DNA of 64,000 nucleotides, from assembly GCF_000093085.1 (NCBI RefSeq), contig NC_014219.1:682001-746000 (forward strand). Direction: 5' to 3'. Of the stretch, positions 52,575 through 60,826 are shown piece by piece (position 1 is the first letter of the stretch; the number at the start of each line of letters is the position of its first letter). A model generated the notes under the pieces. That model did not search any database, was not told where the DNA came from, and was given only the letters and a program-made list of their open reading frames with translations. This stretch comes from [Bacillus] selenitireducens MLS10 (GTDB lineage: Bacteria; Bacillota; Bacilli; Bacillales; Salisediminibacteriaceae). The translations under genes and the position numbers were made by a program.

Positions 52575-54286
52575 AAGATCTTCAGATGATTACAGCCCTG
52601 ATGCTGAAGGAAAAGAAGGATTTGTTCAAGTCCGTCCTTTACGGGGTTTTAGCAGCTCTGGGTGCCGTGGCACTGTTTGCGAACAGCGGGTACCTCATTT
52701 CCGCCGCTGCCGTGACGAACGCCTTTTATGTGCTGACCATCAGCATTGCCCTTTTGAAGCTCTTCAGCGTCTCGCGGGCCGTGTTCCGTTATTTTGAACG
52801 GATGGTGTCACACCGGGCGACGTTTACGATGCTCGGGCGGTTTCGGGTTCATTTCTTTGAAAAGCTTGCGCCCCTTGCCCCGTCACTGTCGACGTCCTTT
52901 CGGAGCGGGGATCTGTTAAGCCGGGTGACGGGGGACGTGGAGAGCCTGCAGAATTACTTTCTCAGGGTCGTGTATCCGCCTGTCGCCGCAGCGGTCACGT
53001 TCCTCATTACGGTTATCTTTACCTTCTTGTTCTCCTGGCAGATCGCCCTCTTGCTCCTTGGGGGTCTGGTCCTGACGAGCGCGCTGATTCCGTATGTGTA
53101 TGCGCTAAGACAAAAGCGGACAGCCAGCCTGATCCGGGAGAGACGGGCAACCTTGACGGAAGAAGTGACCGAGCTCTATCAGGGGCAGGAAGAGTGGCTG
53201 ATTCACAATCTTCTTGACGAGAAGAAGAAGAAGACACTCGATGCGTCTGAAGAACTGATCGCCGCGCAGCGCAAGGAACAGAAAACACTGCTTCAGAACC
53301 AGTCCGTGAATCAGGCGGTCACGTTCATCGTCAGTGTCCTGATTCTGACGACAGGGGCCTTCCTTGCTGCCGAAGGCGGACTGAATGCGATCTTCCTCGC
53401 CATGCTCGTCATGGTGTCCCTTACGGTGTTTGAAAACGCGGCTCCGATGGCGACGGTACCGGTGTATGCGGAGGATAACCAGACGGCAGGGCGGCGTCTG
53501 AACGAAGCGACGTCGGCTCTGCCGCCGGAAGAAGGAGACGCCCTTCCTGAAGGCGGTGCTTCATCCCTGTCCCTCGACGGCGTTCGTCTCGCCTTTGACG
53601 AGGCGCATGCGGCGGCACTCGATCATGTGGATGCAGAAATGCCGAAAGGATCGGTGACGGTCCTCGTCGGAGCAAGCGGTTCCGGGAAATCGTCGGTCCT
53701 GCACCTCCTCCTCGGGATGCACCAGGCTGATGACGGCACCGTCAGCTGGAACGGACGGCGGATTCATGAGTACACGTTTGAGAGTCTTTACGAAAACAGC
53801 AATATCGCCCTGCAGGATGCCCACTTTTTTGCCGGAACCATCCGGGACAACCTGCTCCTTGCGAACGGGGAGGCGAAAGATGCGGATATGCAAAAGGCTC
53901 TGGGCGATGTGGCGCTGACGGCCTTTACGCTCGATGATGCCGTGGACGAACAGGGCAAGAACCTCTCCGGCGGGGAGCGGCAGCGTCTTGCATTTGCGAG
54001 ACTGCTCCTTCGTGAAGCGTCCAACTGGTTTCTCGATGAACCGTTTTCCTCTCTCGATCCTGCGATGGAACGCTCGATGTACGACCTCCTCCGGGAACGG
54101 TCGAAAGGCGATACCGTTGTTCTTGTCAGTCACCGGCTGACCGGACTTGAAGAGGCCGATCAGATCATTGTCATGGATGAAGGCAAAGTTGCCGAGTCCG
54201 GCACGTATGATGAACTCATGAACCGAAGCGGGATCTTCCGTCAGCTTAAAGAGATCGAACAGTCGGTCTTTCTGAGCAGATCGTAA
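52571..54286 (+). CDS. cydC: CydC, partner half-transporter for cytochrome bd assembly
   Basis: The 571-residue ABC exporter half has RAVFRYFERMVSHRATF in the second-third helix region, a CydC hallmark. Walker A is GASGSGKSS, the signature is LSGGERQRLAFARLLL and Walker B is NWFLDEPF. It pairs with CydD. The four-base overlap with cydD and the terminator after it define a two-gene operon. Confidence 0.9.
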   Translation: MKDLQMITALMLKEKKDLFKSVLYGVLAALGAVALFANSGYLISAAAVTNAFYVLTISIALLKLFSVSRAVFRYFERMVSHRATFTMLGRFRVHFFEKLAPLAPSLSTSFRSGDLLSRVTGDVESLQNYFLRVVYPPVAAAVTFLITVIFTFLFSWQIALLLLGGLVLTSALIPYVYALRQKRTASLIRERRATLTEEVTELYQGQEEWLIHNLLDEKKKKTLDASEELIAAQRKEQKTLLQNQSVNQAVTFIVSVLILTTGAFLAAEGGLNAIFLAMLVMVSLTVFENAAPMATVPVYAEDNQTAGRRLNEATSALPPEEGDALPEGGASSLSLDGVRLAFDEAHAAALDHVDAEMPKGSVTVLVGASGSGKSSVLHLLLGMHQADDGTVSWNGRRIHEYTFESLYENSNIALQDAHFFAGTIRDNLLLANGEAKDADMQKALGDVALTAFTLDDAVDEQGKNLSGGERQRLAFARLLLREASNWFLDEPFSSLDPAMERSMYDLLRERSKGDTVVLVSHRLTGLEEADQIIVMDEGKVAESGTYDELMNRSGIFRQLKEIEQSVFLSRS

Positions 54287-54320
54287 GGAATCAGCCGGAA
54301 GCGAGTTGAATAACCGAAAA

Positions 54321-54358
54321 AAGAAGCCTGATCCCAGTCACATGGGGTCAGGCTTCTT
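54321..54358. terminator. Bidirectional intrinsic terminator
   Basis: A 16-bp stem with one G-T pair (54321-54336 with 54343-54358), A's before and T's after. It serves cydC and the converging CoA-disulfide reductase gene. Confidence 0.9.
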
Positions 54359-54372
54359 TATGATGAATAGGA

Positions 54373-56316
54373 TCAGGATTTTATGAGGCTCCCTTTGGCG
54401 ACGATGGCAAAGATATTGCCTTTTTCCGTCGATTTCTCAATCAGGGTGTGCCCGGTGCTCTTGCACCATGCGTCCACATCCCGGACGAACCCGGTATCGG
54501 TGACGCTGATTTTGACCGTCTGGCCGTTGTCGAGTTCTTTGATGGCTTTGTGAAGATTCATAATCGGACCCGGGCAGCTGAGACCTGTGGCATCAATGGT
54601 TACATCCGCTCTTCTCACTTCAGGTTCAGGCGTTTCATCTGCGACGATGTCATCGCGGACAGAATCCGTGCAGACATGATGCACGCAGGCATACGTCTTA
54701 TAGCCGCCGCTCAGGTTGATCGTCTTCACGCCGTGCTGCTCGAGGATTCTCGTGGCGAGATAGCCTCTCAGCCCGACCTGGCATGTGATATAGACCGGCT
54801 GATCTTTCGGGAATTCATCGAGACGCTCACGAATCGTATCGAGCGGGATATTAACGGACCCTGGAATGGCGCCCATTTCCACTTCAAGAGGATCGCGGAC
54901 GTCGACGAGAAAGCCGCCGTTTTCGACGATGGCATCGATCTCATCGTGGTGTACGATGTCAAGATCACCATCGGCCACGTGCGTCGCCACATAGCCGAGC
55001 ATGTTGACCGGATCCTTCGCAGAAGAATAAGGCGGTGCATAGGCGAGCTCAAGTTCAGGGAGATCGAATACGGTCAGTTCCCCTTTAATGGCCGTTGCGA
55101 TGACGTCAATCCGCTTATCGACACCGTCGAGGCCGACGCCCTGTGCACCGAAAATTTTCCCGGTTTCAGGATCGAACGTCATTTTCAGTGAGACCGGTGA
55201 CGCACCCGGGTAGTAGCCGGCATGAGAGCCGGGGTGCACGTGAACGGCTTTGTAATTCACACCGAGCTGCTTCAGCGTCTTTTCGTTATTGCCCGTTGCG
55301 GCAACGGTCAAGTCGAACACTTTGGCGATGGATGTGCCGAGGGTACCCTTATAGGCCGTCGGGTTCCCGTGAATTGTATCGGCAACGATCCGTCCCTGGC
55401 GGTTCGCAGGCCAGGCGAGCGGTACCATTACCGGTGTGTTCTGGATATAGTCCTTCACCTCGATGGCGTCACCGATGGCGTAAATATGCTCGTCCGTCGT
55501 CCGAAGGTATTCGTTGACGAGAATGCCGCCGCGATCGCCGGTCTCAAGACCTGCCTGAACGGCGAGTTCATTTTCCGGACGCACGCCGATGGAGAGAATG
55601 GTGATGTCGCTCTCGAGCTCTTCACCGCTGTTAAGAACGACGGTTTTGCCCTGATCACGGAAGGCTTTGACGCCGTCACTGAGGATCAGTTTGCCGTGTT
55701 CCTGGATGTGCTGGTGCACGATGGCGGCCATCTCCGGGTCGATCGGCTGCATGACTTGATCGGCCATTTCCACGACTGTAACGTCGATGCCTCTTGCATG
55801 CAGGTTTTCCGCCATCTCAAGGCCGATGAATCCGCCTCCGACAACGACGGCTTTTTTCGGGTGACGCTCATCTACCCAGGCTTTGATTTTATCGGTATCC
55901 GGAATGTTCCGGAGGGTAAAGACGTTTTGTGTGTCATTCAGTCCGTCGATCGGCGGCACGATCGGACGCGCCCCCGGTGAGAGAATCAGCTCGTCATAGC
56001 TCTCTGTATACGTTTCGCCGGTGGCGGCGTTTGTTACGGTCACGGTTTTCTCGTCACGCTGGATGCTTGTGACTTCCGAGAGGTTGCGGATATCGAGGTT
56101 GAATTTGCGGCTCATGCCTTCAACGGTCTGAACGAGGAGCTTTTCCCGCTCTTCGATGGAGCCTCCGATGTAGTACGGAAGCCCGCAGTTTGCAAAGGAA
56201 ATGTGCTCGCCTTTTTCGAAAACCACGATATGGGACGTTTCGTCGATCCGTCTTAATCTTGCTGCAGCTGTTGCGCCTCCGGCAACGCCGCCTACAATCA
56301 CTATTTTTTTACTCAT
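54373..56316 (-). CDS. CoA-disulfide/polysulfide reductase fused to rhodanese and TusA domains
   Basis: About 647 residues. The FAD/NAD-binding reductase (1-450) starts MSKKIVIVGGVAGGA and has the redox Cys in FANCGLPYYIGG. A rhodanese domain (about 455-550) has the active loop ITCQVGLRGY. A TusA/SirA domain (about 575-647) has the LSCPGPIM motif. Such enzymes reduce CoA disulfide, persulfides or polysulfide with NAD(P)H, and the extra domains carry sulfane sulfur. AGGAGG lies before ATG 56316; an in-frame ATG 8 codons upstream lacks a site. A CsoR/CstR-like operator lies 55 bases upstream. Confidence 0.9.
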   Translation of the reverse strand: MSKKIVIVGGVAGGATAAARLRRIDETSHIVVFEKGEHISFANCGLPYYIGGSIEEREKLLVQTVEGMSRKFNLDIRNLSEVTSIQRDEKTVTVTNAATGETYTESYDELILSPGARPIVPPIDGLNDTQNVFTLRNIPDTDKIKAWVDERHPKKAVVVGGGFIGLEMAENLHARGIDVTVVEMADQVMQPIDPEMAAIVHQHIQEHGKLILSDGVKAFRDQGKTVVLNSGEELESDITILSIGVRPENELAVQAGLETGDRGGILVNEYLRTTDEHIYAIGDAIEVKDYIQNTPVMVPLAWPANRQGRIVADTIHGNPTAYKGTLGTSIAKVFDLTVAATGNNEKTLKQLGVNYKAVHVHPGSHAGYYPGASPVSLKMTFDPETGKIFGAQGVGLDGVDKRIDVIATAIKGELTVFDLPELELAYAPPYSSAKDPVNMLGYVATHVADGDLDIVHHDEIDAIVENGGFLVDVRDPLEVEMGAIPGSVNIPLDTIRERLDEFPKDQPVYITCQVGLRGYLATRILEQHGVKTINLSGGYKTYACVHHVCTDSVRDDIVADETPEPEVRRADVTIDATGLSCPGPIMNLHKAIKELDNGQTVKISVTDTGFVRDVDAWCKSTGHTLIEKSTEKGNIFAIVAKGSLIKS

Positions 56317-56370
56317 GGTAACATCCTCCTGTATGGCCATTTCTTCCGGCCTTGTGAATTTTTTAACATA

Positions 56371-56386
56371 ATACCTTTAAGGGTAT
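56371..56386 (-). promoter_or_regulatory. CsoR/CstR-like operator upstream of the CoA-disulfide reductase gene
   Basis: ATACCTTTAAGGGTAT is a 16-bp palindrome with one mismatched pair. On the minus strand it overlaps a TATTAT -10-like hexamer, the expected place for a repressor site. Confidence 0.5.
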
Positions 56387-56566
56387 CTTACAACAGACTT
56401 AATGATATGTAAATGGTGTTAACCCGGTGAGTTGTGACGATTTTTTGTCCATTCCGAGAGCGTGCGCTTTCATTCCTGATTTTCGATGAATGGCAGAGAC
56501 GGTTTCATAAAACAGAACAGGTGTGTAATCATGAAAAACGGGAAAGAAGACAGTGAGGTGATCGCG

Positions 56567-56680
56567 ATGACAACCATGAACGGACTGATTCACTGGCCGA
56601 CGGTGACCGTTGTTCTGACGATAATCCTTGTCTTAATCGGAACGGGGATCTGGCTTGTAAAGCGGAACCGCCGGATCTGA
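56567..56680 (+). CDS. Small single-helix membrane protein
   Basis: 37 residues (MTTMNGLIHWPTV..., one membrane helix, basic end KRNRRI). GTGAGGTGA lies 5-10 bases before ATG 56567; an in-frame ATG at 56531 with AGGTG upstream would add 12 residues. No family recognised. It is too short to be certain. Confidence 0.4.
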   Translation: MTTMNGLIHWPTVTVVLTIILVLIGTGIWLVKRNRRI

Positions 56681-56772
56681 GCGGATCTTTTCACATGTTT
56701 TGTGCGGAATGATACACTGATTCAGTGTGAAAGAAGACACAATCAAACAAACTCAACCAGAGGTGAACAGAG

Positions 56773-57414
56773 ATGGAGAAGCACGATATAAAAACAGATG
56801 CCGGTCTGTTTAGGACGATGGAAGAGCGGCATTCGGTGAAATCGTATCAAACCGGTGTGACCATTCCGGATACGGAGATCCGTTCGATGATCGAAATGGC
56901 GACGGAGGCCCCTTCTTCCTGGAACCTGCAGCACTGGAAATTCCTTGTCGTTGATGATGAGGAACAAAAGGAGAAACTGCACCGGATCGCGTACGGACAA
57001 AACCAGGTCAAAGAATGTTCCGTTGTGATTGCCGTTCTCGGTGATACAAAAGCGAACGAACATGCAGACCGGATTTTTCAGGAAGCGGTCGACAAGGGCC
57101 TGATTACCGAAGCGGTAAAAGAAAAAATCGTCAACGGGATCAACGGTGCCTACAACGGCAGTGAGACGTTCCCGAGAGACGAAGCCTTTCTGAATGCATC
57201 CCTTGCGGCAATGCAGCTGATGCTCAGTGCCCGCGGTCTCGGCTATGATACCTGTCCGATGGGCGGCTTCGACCGGGAAGCCTTCGTGGAGGAGTTCAAC
57301 GTGCCTGAGCGTTACGTACCGGTTATGCTTTTGACAGTTGGTGTCCGGGCGGAAGAACCGCGCATCAGCTCGAGGCTTTCAGTTGATGAAGCAATGGTCC
57401 GAAATACGTTCTGA
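56773..57414 (+). CDS. Nitroreductase-family flavoprotein
   Basis: The 213-residue protein has the nitroreductase pattern: RHSVKSYQTGVTIPDTEI near residue 20, EAPSSWNLQHWKFLVV near 45 (FMN contacts) and ASLAAMQLMLSARGLGYDTCPMGGF near 140. It should bind FMN and reduce nitro or quinone compounds with NAD(P)H. Natural substrates are unknown. AGAGGTGA precedes the ATG. It is monocistronic with its own terminator. Confidence 0.9.
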   Translation: MEKHDIKTDAGLFRTMEERHSVKSYQTGVTIPDTEIRSMIEMATEAPSSWNLQHWKFLVVDDEEQKEKLHRIAYGQNQVKECSVVIAVLGDTKANEHADRIFQEAVDKGLITEAVKEKIVNGINGAYNGSETFPRDEAFLNASLAAMQLMLSARGLGYDTCPMGGFDREAFVEEFNVPERYVPVMLLTVGVRAEEPRISSRLSVDEAMVRNTF

Positions 57415-57430
57415 TACAGAATACACAGGT

Positions 57431-57476
57431 AACGCGCGTTCTCCCCGATATATCAGGGAGGCGCGCGTTTTCTTCT
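57431..57476 (+). terminator. Intrinsic terminator after the nitroreductase gene
   Basis: A stem AACGCGCG...CGCGCGTT with further CTCCC/GGGAG pairing, then TTTTCTTCTT. Confidence 0.85.
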
Positions 57477-57485
57477 TACAGGGCG

Positions 57486-57510
57486 GTTTGTCTGCCCTCT
57501 GAGCGGGTAT
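57486..57510 (+). promoter_or_regulatory. SigB-type general stress promoter
   Basis: GTTTGT, a 13-base spacer and GGGTAT match the SigB consensus (GTTTaa-N13-GGGtAt). It lies 38 bases before the YflT-like gene, a family known to be SigB-controlled in Bacillus. Confidence 0.6.
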
Positions 57511-57547
57511 GGAAGGAATAGGGCATACACATTGGAGGTGCACCACC

Positions 57548-57838
57548 ATGGATAAGCAAGTTGTAGCGGTCATGCACAGCCTCGATCAAAAAGAGGGTGT
57601 CATGCGTGAACTTGAAATCAAAGGAGTCAAAGAAGAAGCGGTTCAAATCATTCACAGAGACGATGACGAAGCTTCTGAGTATCGGAAATTCTTCGAACAG
57701 GGCGATTATGTGGTCCTCGTCGAAGTCGACAAAGAGCTTGGAAAGATTCCCGTTGAGCAGGAAGACACGCTGAGTGAGCACCGCACGCCAAAAGGGCATC
57801 ACCATCAGCCGCATCATCAGATGAAACAGGGTATGTAA
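57548..57838 (+). CDS. General stress protein (YflT/GS17M-like) with His-rich tail
   Basis: A 96-residue protein whose N-terminal part (VVAVMHSLDQKEGVMRELEIKGVKEEAVQIIHRDD) fits the heat-induced stress protein YflT domain. The C-terminus is histidine-rich (KGHHHQPHHQ). The molecular role is unknown. TGGAGGTG precedes ATG 57548. The SigB promoter upstream supports a general stress role. Confidence 0.7.
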   Translation: MDKQVVAVMHSLDQKEGVMRELEIKGVKEEAVQIIHRDDDEASEYRKFFEQGDYVVLVEVDKELGKIPVEQEDTLSEHRTPKGHHHQPHHQMKQGM

Positions 57839-57854
57839 CTGAACGCGATCATAA

Positions 57855-57900
57855 AGGCTGCACCACTGAAGAGGATTCAGGTGCAGCCTGTTTTGTTTTC
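57855..57900 (+). terminator. Intrinsic terminator after the stress-protein gene
   Basis: A stem AGGCTGCAC/GTGCAGCCT with an inner CTGAA/TTCAG stem, then TGTTTTGTTTTC. Confidence 0.85.
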
Positions 57901-57935
57901 TGAGCCATATACATATAACAAAGGGGGAAATTGAC

Positions 57936-58379
57936 ATGGCAAACACGCATGAATATTGGATGCGTCAGGCGATTGAGCTTGCGAGAGCGTCAAAAATAGC
58001 CGGGAACGATCCGTTCGGGGCGCTGCTCGTAAAGGACGGCGAGGTGGTGATGACGGCGACGAATCAGATTCATACGGCAACGGATCCGACCCATCACCCG
58101 GAGATTGTCCTCGTCAGGGACTACTGCAGGCAGGAAGGCATCACGGATCTGAAAGACGTCACACTCTATACGAGCTGTGAGCCCTGTGTCATGTGCAGCG
58201 GTGCGATGGTCTGGTCGAACCTCGGACGTCTCGTCTACAGCGTTTCCCATGAACAGCTTCTCGGCATAACCGCGAGCAATATTCAGCTGTCCTCCGGGGA
58301 TGTGTTTTTGAACAGCCCGTGGAAACCGGAGGTCATTCCGCTTGTATGCAATGAGGAAGGACTCCGTCTGTTTTCATAA
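57936..58379 (+). CDS. Nucleoside/nucleobase deaminase (CDA superfamily)
   Basis: The 147-residue protein of the cytidine/tRNA-adenosine deaminase superfamily has zinc ligands in HH-P-E (His54, Glu56) and CEPCVMC (Cys84, Cys87). The usual HAE motif reads HPE here. The overall pattern (NDPFGALLVKDGEVV, CEPCVMCSGAM, WSNLGRLVYSVSHEQL) resembles guanine deaminase-like enzymes. It could act on guanine, cytosine or a related base. AAAGGGGG precedes the ATG. Confidence 0.83.
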   Translation: MANTHEYWMRQAIELARASKIAGNDPFGALLVKDGEVVMTATNQIHTATDPTHHPEIVLVRDYCRQEGITDLKDVTLYTSCEPCVMCSGAMVWSNLGRLVYSVSHEQLLGITASNIQLSSGDVFLNSPWKPEVIPLVCNEEGLRLFS

Positions 58380-58524
58380 GGGTGCAGGTCTTCGGGAGGG
58401 CGGGATTGCACGGTAAGTACCTGTATTTGGCAGGCATTTTTTCACATTTCAAATAGGCAACGTCTCCCTCTCGTGGTATAATACAGTTAAACAGATCAAA
58501 TGCCAGGCAGGCGGGGGTGAACGG

Positions 58525-60633
58525 ATGTTTCGGAAGGTCAAACGGATTACACTGAACGCACGACTGTTGATTTATACCTTTCTGTTACTGACAATGACGG
58601 CCCTCGTCATTGGCTTTTCGAGTTTTCAGCTGTCAAAGAATGCCCTCGATGAGAGAGGGCGCGACATATTGGAGAACGGAGTTCATTCGGCGATAATGCT
58701 CATCGAAGAGCGGCAACGCGCTGTGGAAGAAGGACGGCGCTCCCTTGACGGTGCCCAGGAGAGTATCAAAGAGATCCTCCTTGGCCCGATGAATGAAGAC
58801 GGGACGAGGCCCATTGACGGACCGGTCGATCTCGGCGAGCACGGGTACTTTATCATCTACAGCCCGGACGGGTATGAGGTGATGCATCCGACCCTTGAAG
58901 GGCAGAACGTCCTGAATGCGACGGATATGAACGGTAACGAAGACGACCCGTATTTCTTTGTGCAGGACAAGATCAACGGGGCCATGGCCGGGGGCAGTTT
59001 TGTCACCTATACGTGGGATTTGCCCCATGAAGACGGAACCGGTGAGAAGATCGCGTACTCCGAATATAATGAGGAATGGGAATGGATTGTGTCGGCGAGT
59101 ACATACATGAGTGATTTCAATGAAGAAGCCGATTCGATTATGTGGGTGACATTTGCGATGATTGCGCTTTTGGTCCTTCTCGGCGTTCTGTTGTCGGTGT
59201 ACTTCTTCTCAGGGTTCACCAAACCCCTCATGGCCCTTGATCAGGCGATGACGAAGCTGAAAAAGGGACAGTATGAGAAAGTGACGGTTGTCGGGCGTCA
59301 GGACGAAGTCGGCCAGCTGACGTCGAGCTTTAATGACATGGTGGAAGCAATGGAAGAGAAAGATGAACGGATTTTCCGCTATGCCTACTACGATGATCTC
59401 ACCGGTCTTCCAAACCGGAACTGGCTGAATGATTACGTGGAAAAGCGGCTCGGTGATGCCGGACCGGATATGTACCTGATTTTGCTTGACGTGCGTAACT
59501 TTAAGGTGATCAATTCCCTGTACGGCCATTCATACGGCGATCAGATGATCCGTACCCTCGGAAAGGTGCTCAAAGAGGCGGAGGCCGGTGAAGTCCGCCC
59601 GGCAAGAATCGGGGGCAATGAATTCGGCGTCTGGGTCGAACAGACCGACGGTGGAGCGCTTCGGACGTTTATTGAATCCGGAAAAGCCAAACTGAATGAC
59701 GTCCACCGTAAAGAAGAGGAATGGCAGCCGCTCCGGTTCCATATCGGGGTTGCACAGGTGATTGGCGATCTGACCGGCTTTGAGGATCTTTATCAGCGGG
59801 CCTCTGTCGCCATGCAGGTGGCGAAGAATCAGGACCTCGATGATTCCGTGATGTTTACAAAAGAAATGCTTGAGGCCATTGAAGAGGATAACCGCTTCAA
59901 AAACGGCCTTGAAGACGCGATGATCCGTGGTGAGTTTGAACTCTACTATCAGGAGAAGCGCTATCTGTCAGATGCGTCGGTCATGGGCCTGGAAGCCCTG
60001 TGCCGCTGGGAGTCCCCGACGTTTGGCATGGTCAGTCCCGCCCGCTTTATTCCGATGCTTGATCAGAACGGCATGATGGTCCCCTTTACGGAATACGTGA
60101 CGGTGAAGGCCCTAACGGATTATCCGGAGCTTGCGAGGCTTTACGGACCTGATGTGGAGGTCTCCATCAACATTCCGCCGAACGTCTTTCTCCTTGATGA
60201 GTACCGGTCATTTCTCATGCAGGAAGTGAAGAGACGGGGGATCAGACCCGAGCGGATCATCCTTGAGATCACCGAAGACGTCTTCATCGCCGATATGAGC
60301 GTGGTCATTGCCGCAGTCGATTCCCTCCGGGCATTCGGGTTCCGGATTTCCCTCGACGACTTCGGGACCGGCTACTCGTCTCTCAGCTATATCAGTCAGC
60401 TTCAGACCGATGAAGTCAAGGTCGACAAATCCTTCATTGATCAGATGGAGATGAATGAGCGCTCATGGAATCTTCTGAAGTCAATTATCCGCATTGCCAA
60501 ATCGATGAACTATCAGGTCGTGGCGGAAGGTGTGGAAACGGCTGAACAGGTGATGAAACTGAAAGAAACGGGCTGCGACATCGTACAGGGTTACGTATAT
60601 TCCAAACCGCTCCCGCTTAAACGCATATCCTGA
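58525..60633 (+). CDS. Cache-HAMP-(degenerate GGDEF)-EAL protein
   Basis: The 702-residue protein has TM1 (about 12-33), an external Cache domain (about 35-205; GEHGYFIIYSPDGYEVMHPTLEGQN), TM2 (about 208-230) and HAMP. Its GGDEF domain has the active site RIGGNEFGVW (Asp replaced by Asn). The EAL domain is intact: MGLEALCRW, EITEDVF, DDFGTGYSSL, KVDKSF and VVAEGVET. It is probably a c-di-GMP phosphodiesterase, with the GGDEF part acting as a regulatory nucleotide-binding domain. A SigA-like TATAAT lies near 58480. GGCGGGGGTG precedes the ATG. Confidence 0.92.
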   Translation: MFRKVKRITLNARLLIYTFLLLTMTALVIGFSSFQLSKNALDERGRDILENGVHSAIMLIEERQRAVEEGRRSLDGAQESIKEILLGPMNEDGTRPIDGPVDLGEHGYFIIYSPDGYEVMHPTLEGQNVLNATDMNGNEDDPYFFVQDKINGAMAGGSFVTYTWDLPHEDGTGEKIAYSEYNEEWEWIVSASTYMSDFNEEADSIMWVTFAMIALLVLLGVLLSVYFFSGFTKPLMALDQAMTKLKKGQYEKVTVVGRQDEVGQLTSSFNDMVEAMEEKDERIFRYAYYDDLTGLPNRNWLNDYVEKRLGDAGPDMYLILLDVRNFKVINSLYGHSYGDQMIRTLGKVLKEAEAGEVRPARIGGNEFGVWVEQTDGGALRTFIESGKAKLNDVHRKEEEWQPLRFHIGVAQVIGDLTGFEDLYQRASVAMQVAKNQDLDDSVMFTKEMLEAIEEDNRFKNGLEDAMIRGEFELYYQEKRYLSDASVMGLEALCRWESPTFGMVSPARFIPMLDQNGMMVPFTEYVTVKALTDYPELARLYGPDVEVSINIPPNVFLLDEYRSFLMQEVKRRGIRPERIILEITEDVFIADMSVVIAAVDSLRAFGFRISLDDFGTGYSSLSYISQLQTDEVKVDKSFIDQMEMNERSWNLLKSIIRIAKSMNYQVVAEGVETAEQVMKLKETGCDIVQGYVYSKPLPLKRIS

Positions 60634-60640
60634 ATACCAT

Positions 60641-60676
60641 CCGGTTCTTCTGTCAAAGGAAGAGCCGGTTTTTTAT
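60641..60676 (+). terminator. Intrinsic terminator after the EAL gene
   Basis: CCGGTTCTTC/GAAGAGCCGG stem with one G-T pair and an 8-base loop, then six T's. Confidence 0.9.
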
Positions 60677-60826
60677 TGATGTAAAGGAGCGCGCTGCCCG
60701 TTTTCAGGCGATTCGATTCAGATGGTCAGATTCTTAATGGTTAATGGACGAAAATTCTGAACGTTCGTGATATGATGAAAGACAGAAACCTGTAGTATTC
60801 GGGTGTATTTGAGGAGGTTATTCGTT

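Noticed and set aside
54448-55980. Plus-strand frames of 247 and 252 codons
   Set aside because: Both are antisense to the CoA-disulfide reductase fusion and have no recognisable motifs.
60760-60775. GAACGTTCG near the moxR promoter as a LexA site
   Set aside because: The Bacillus LexA box needs four bases between GAAC and GTTC halves; here there is no spacer.
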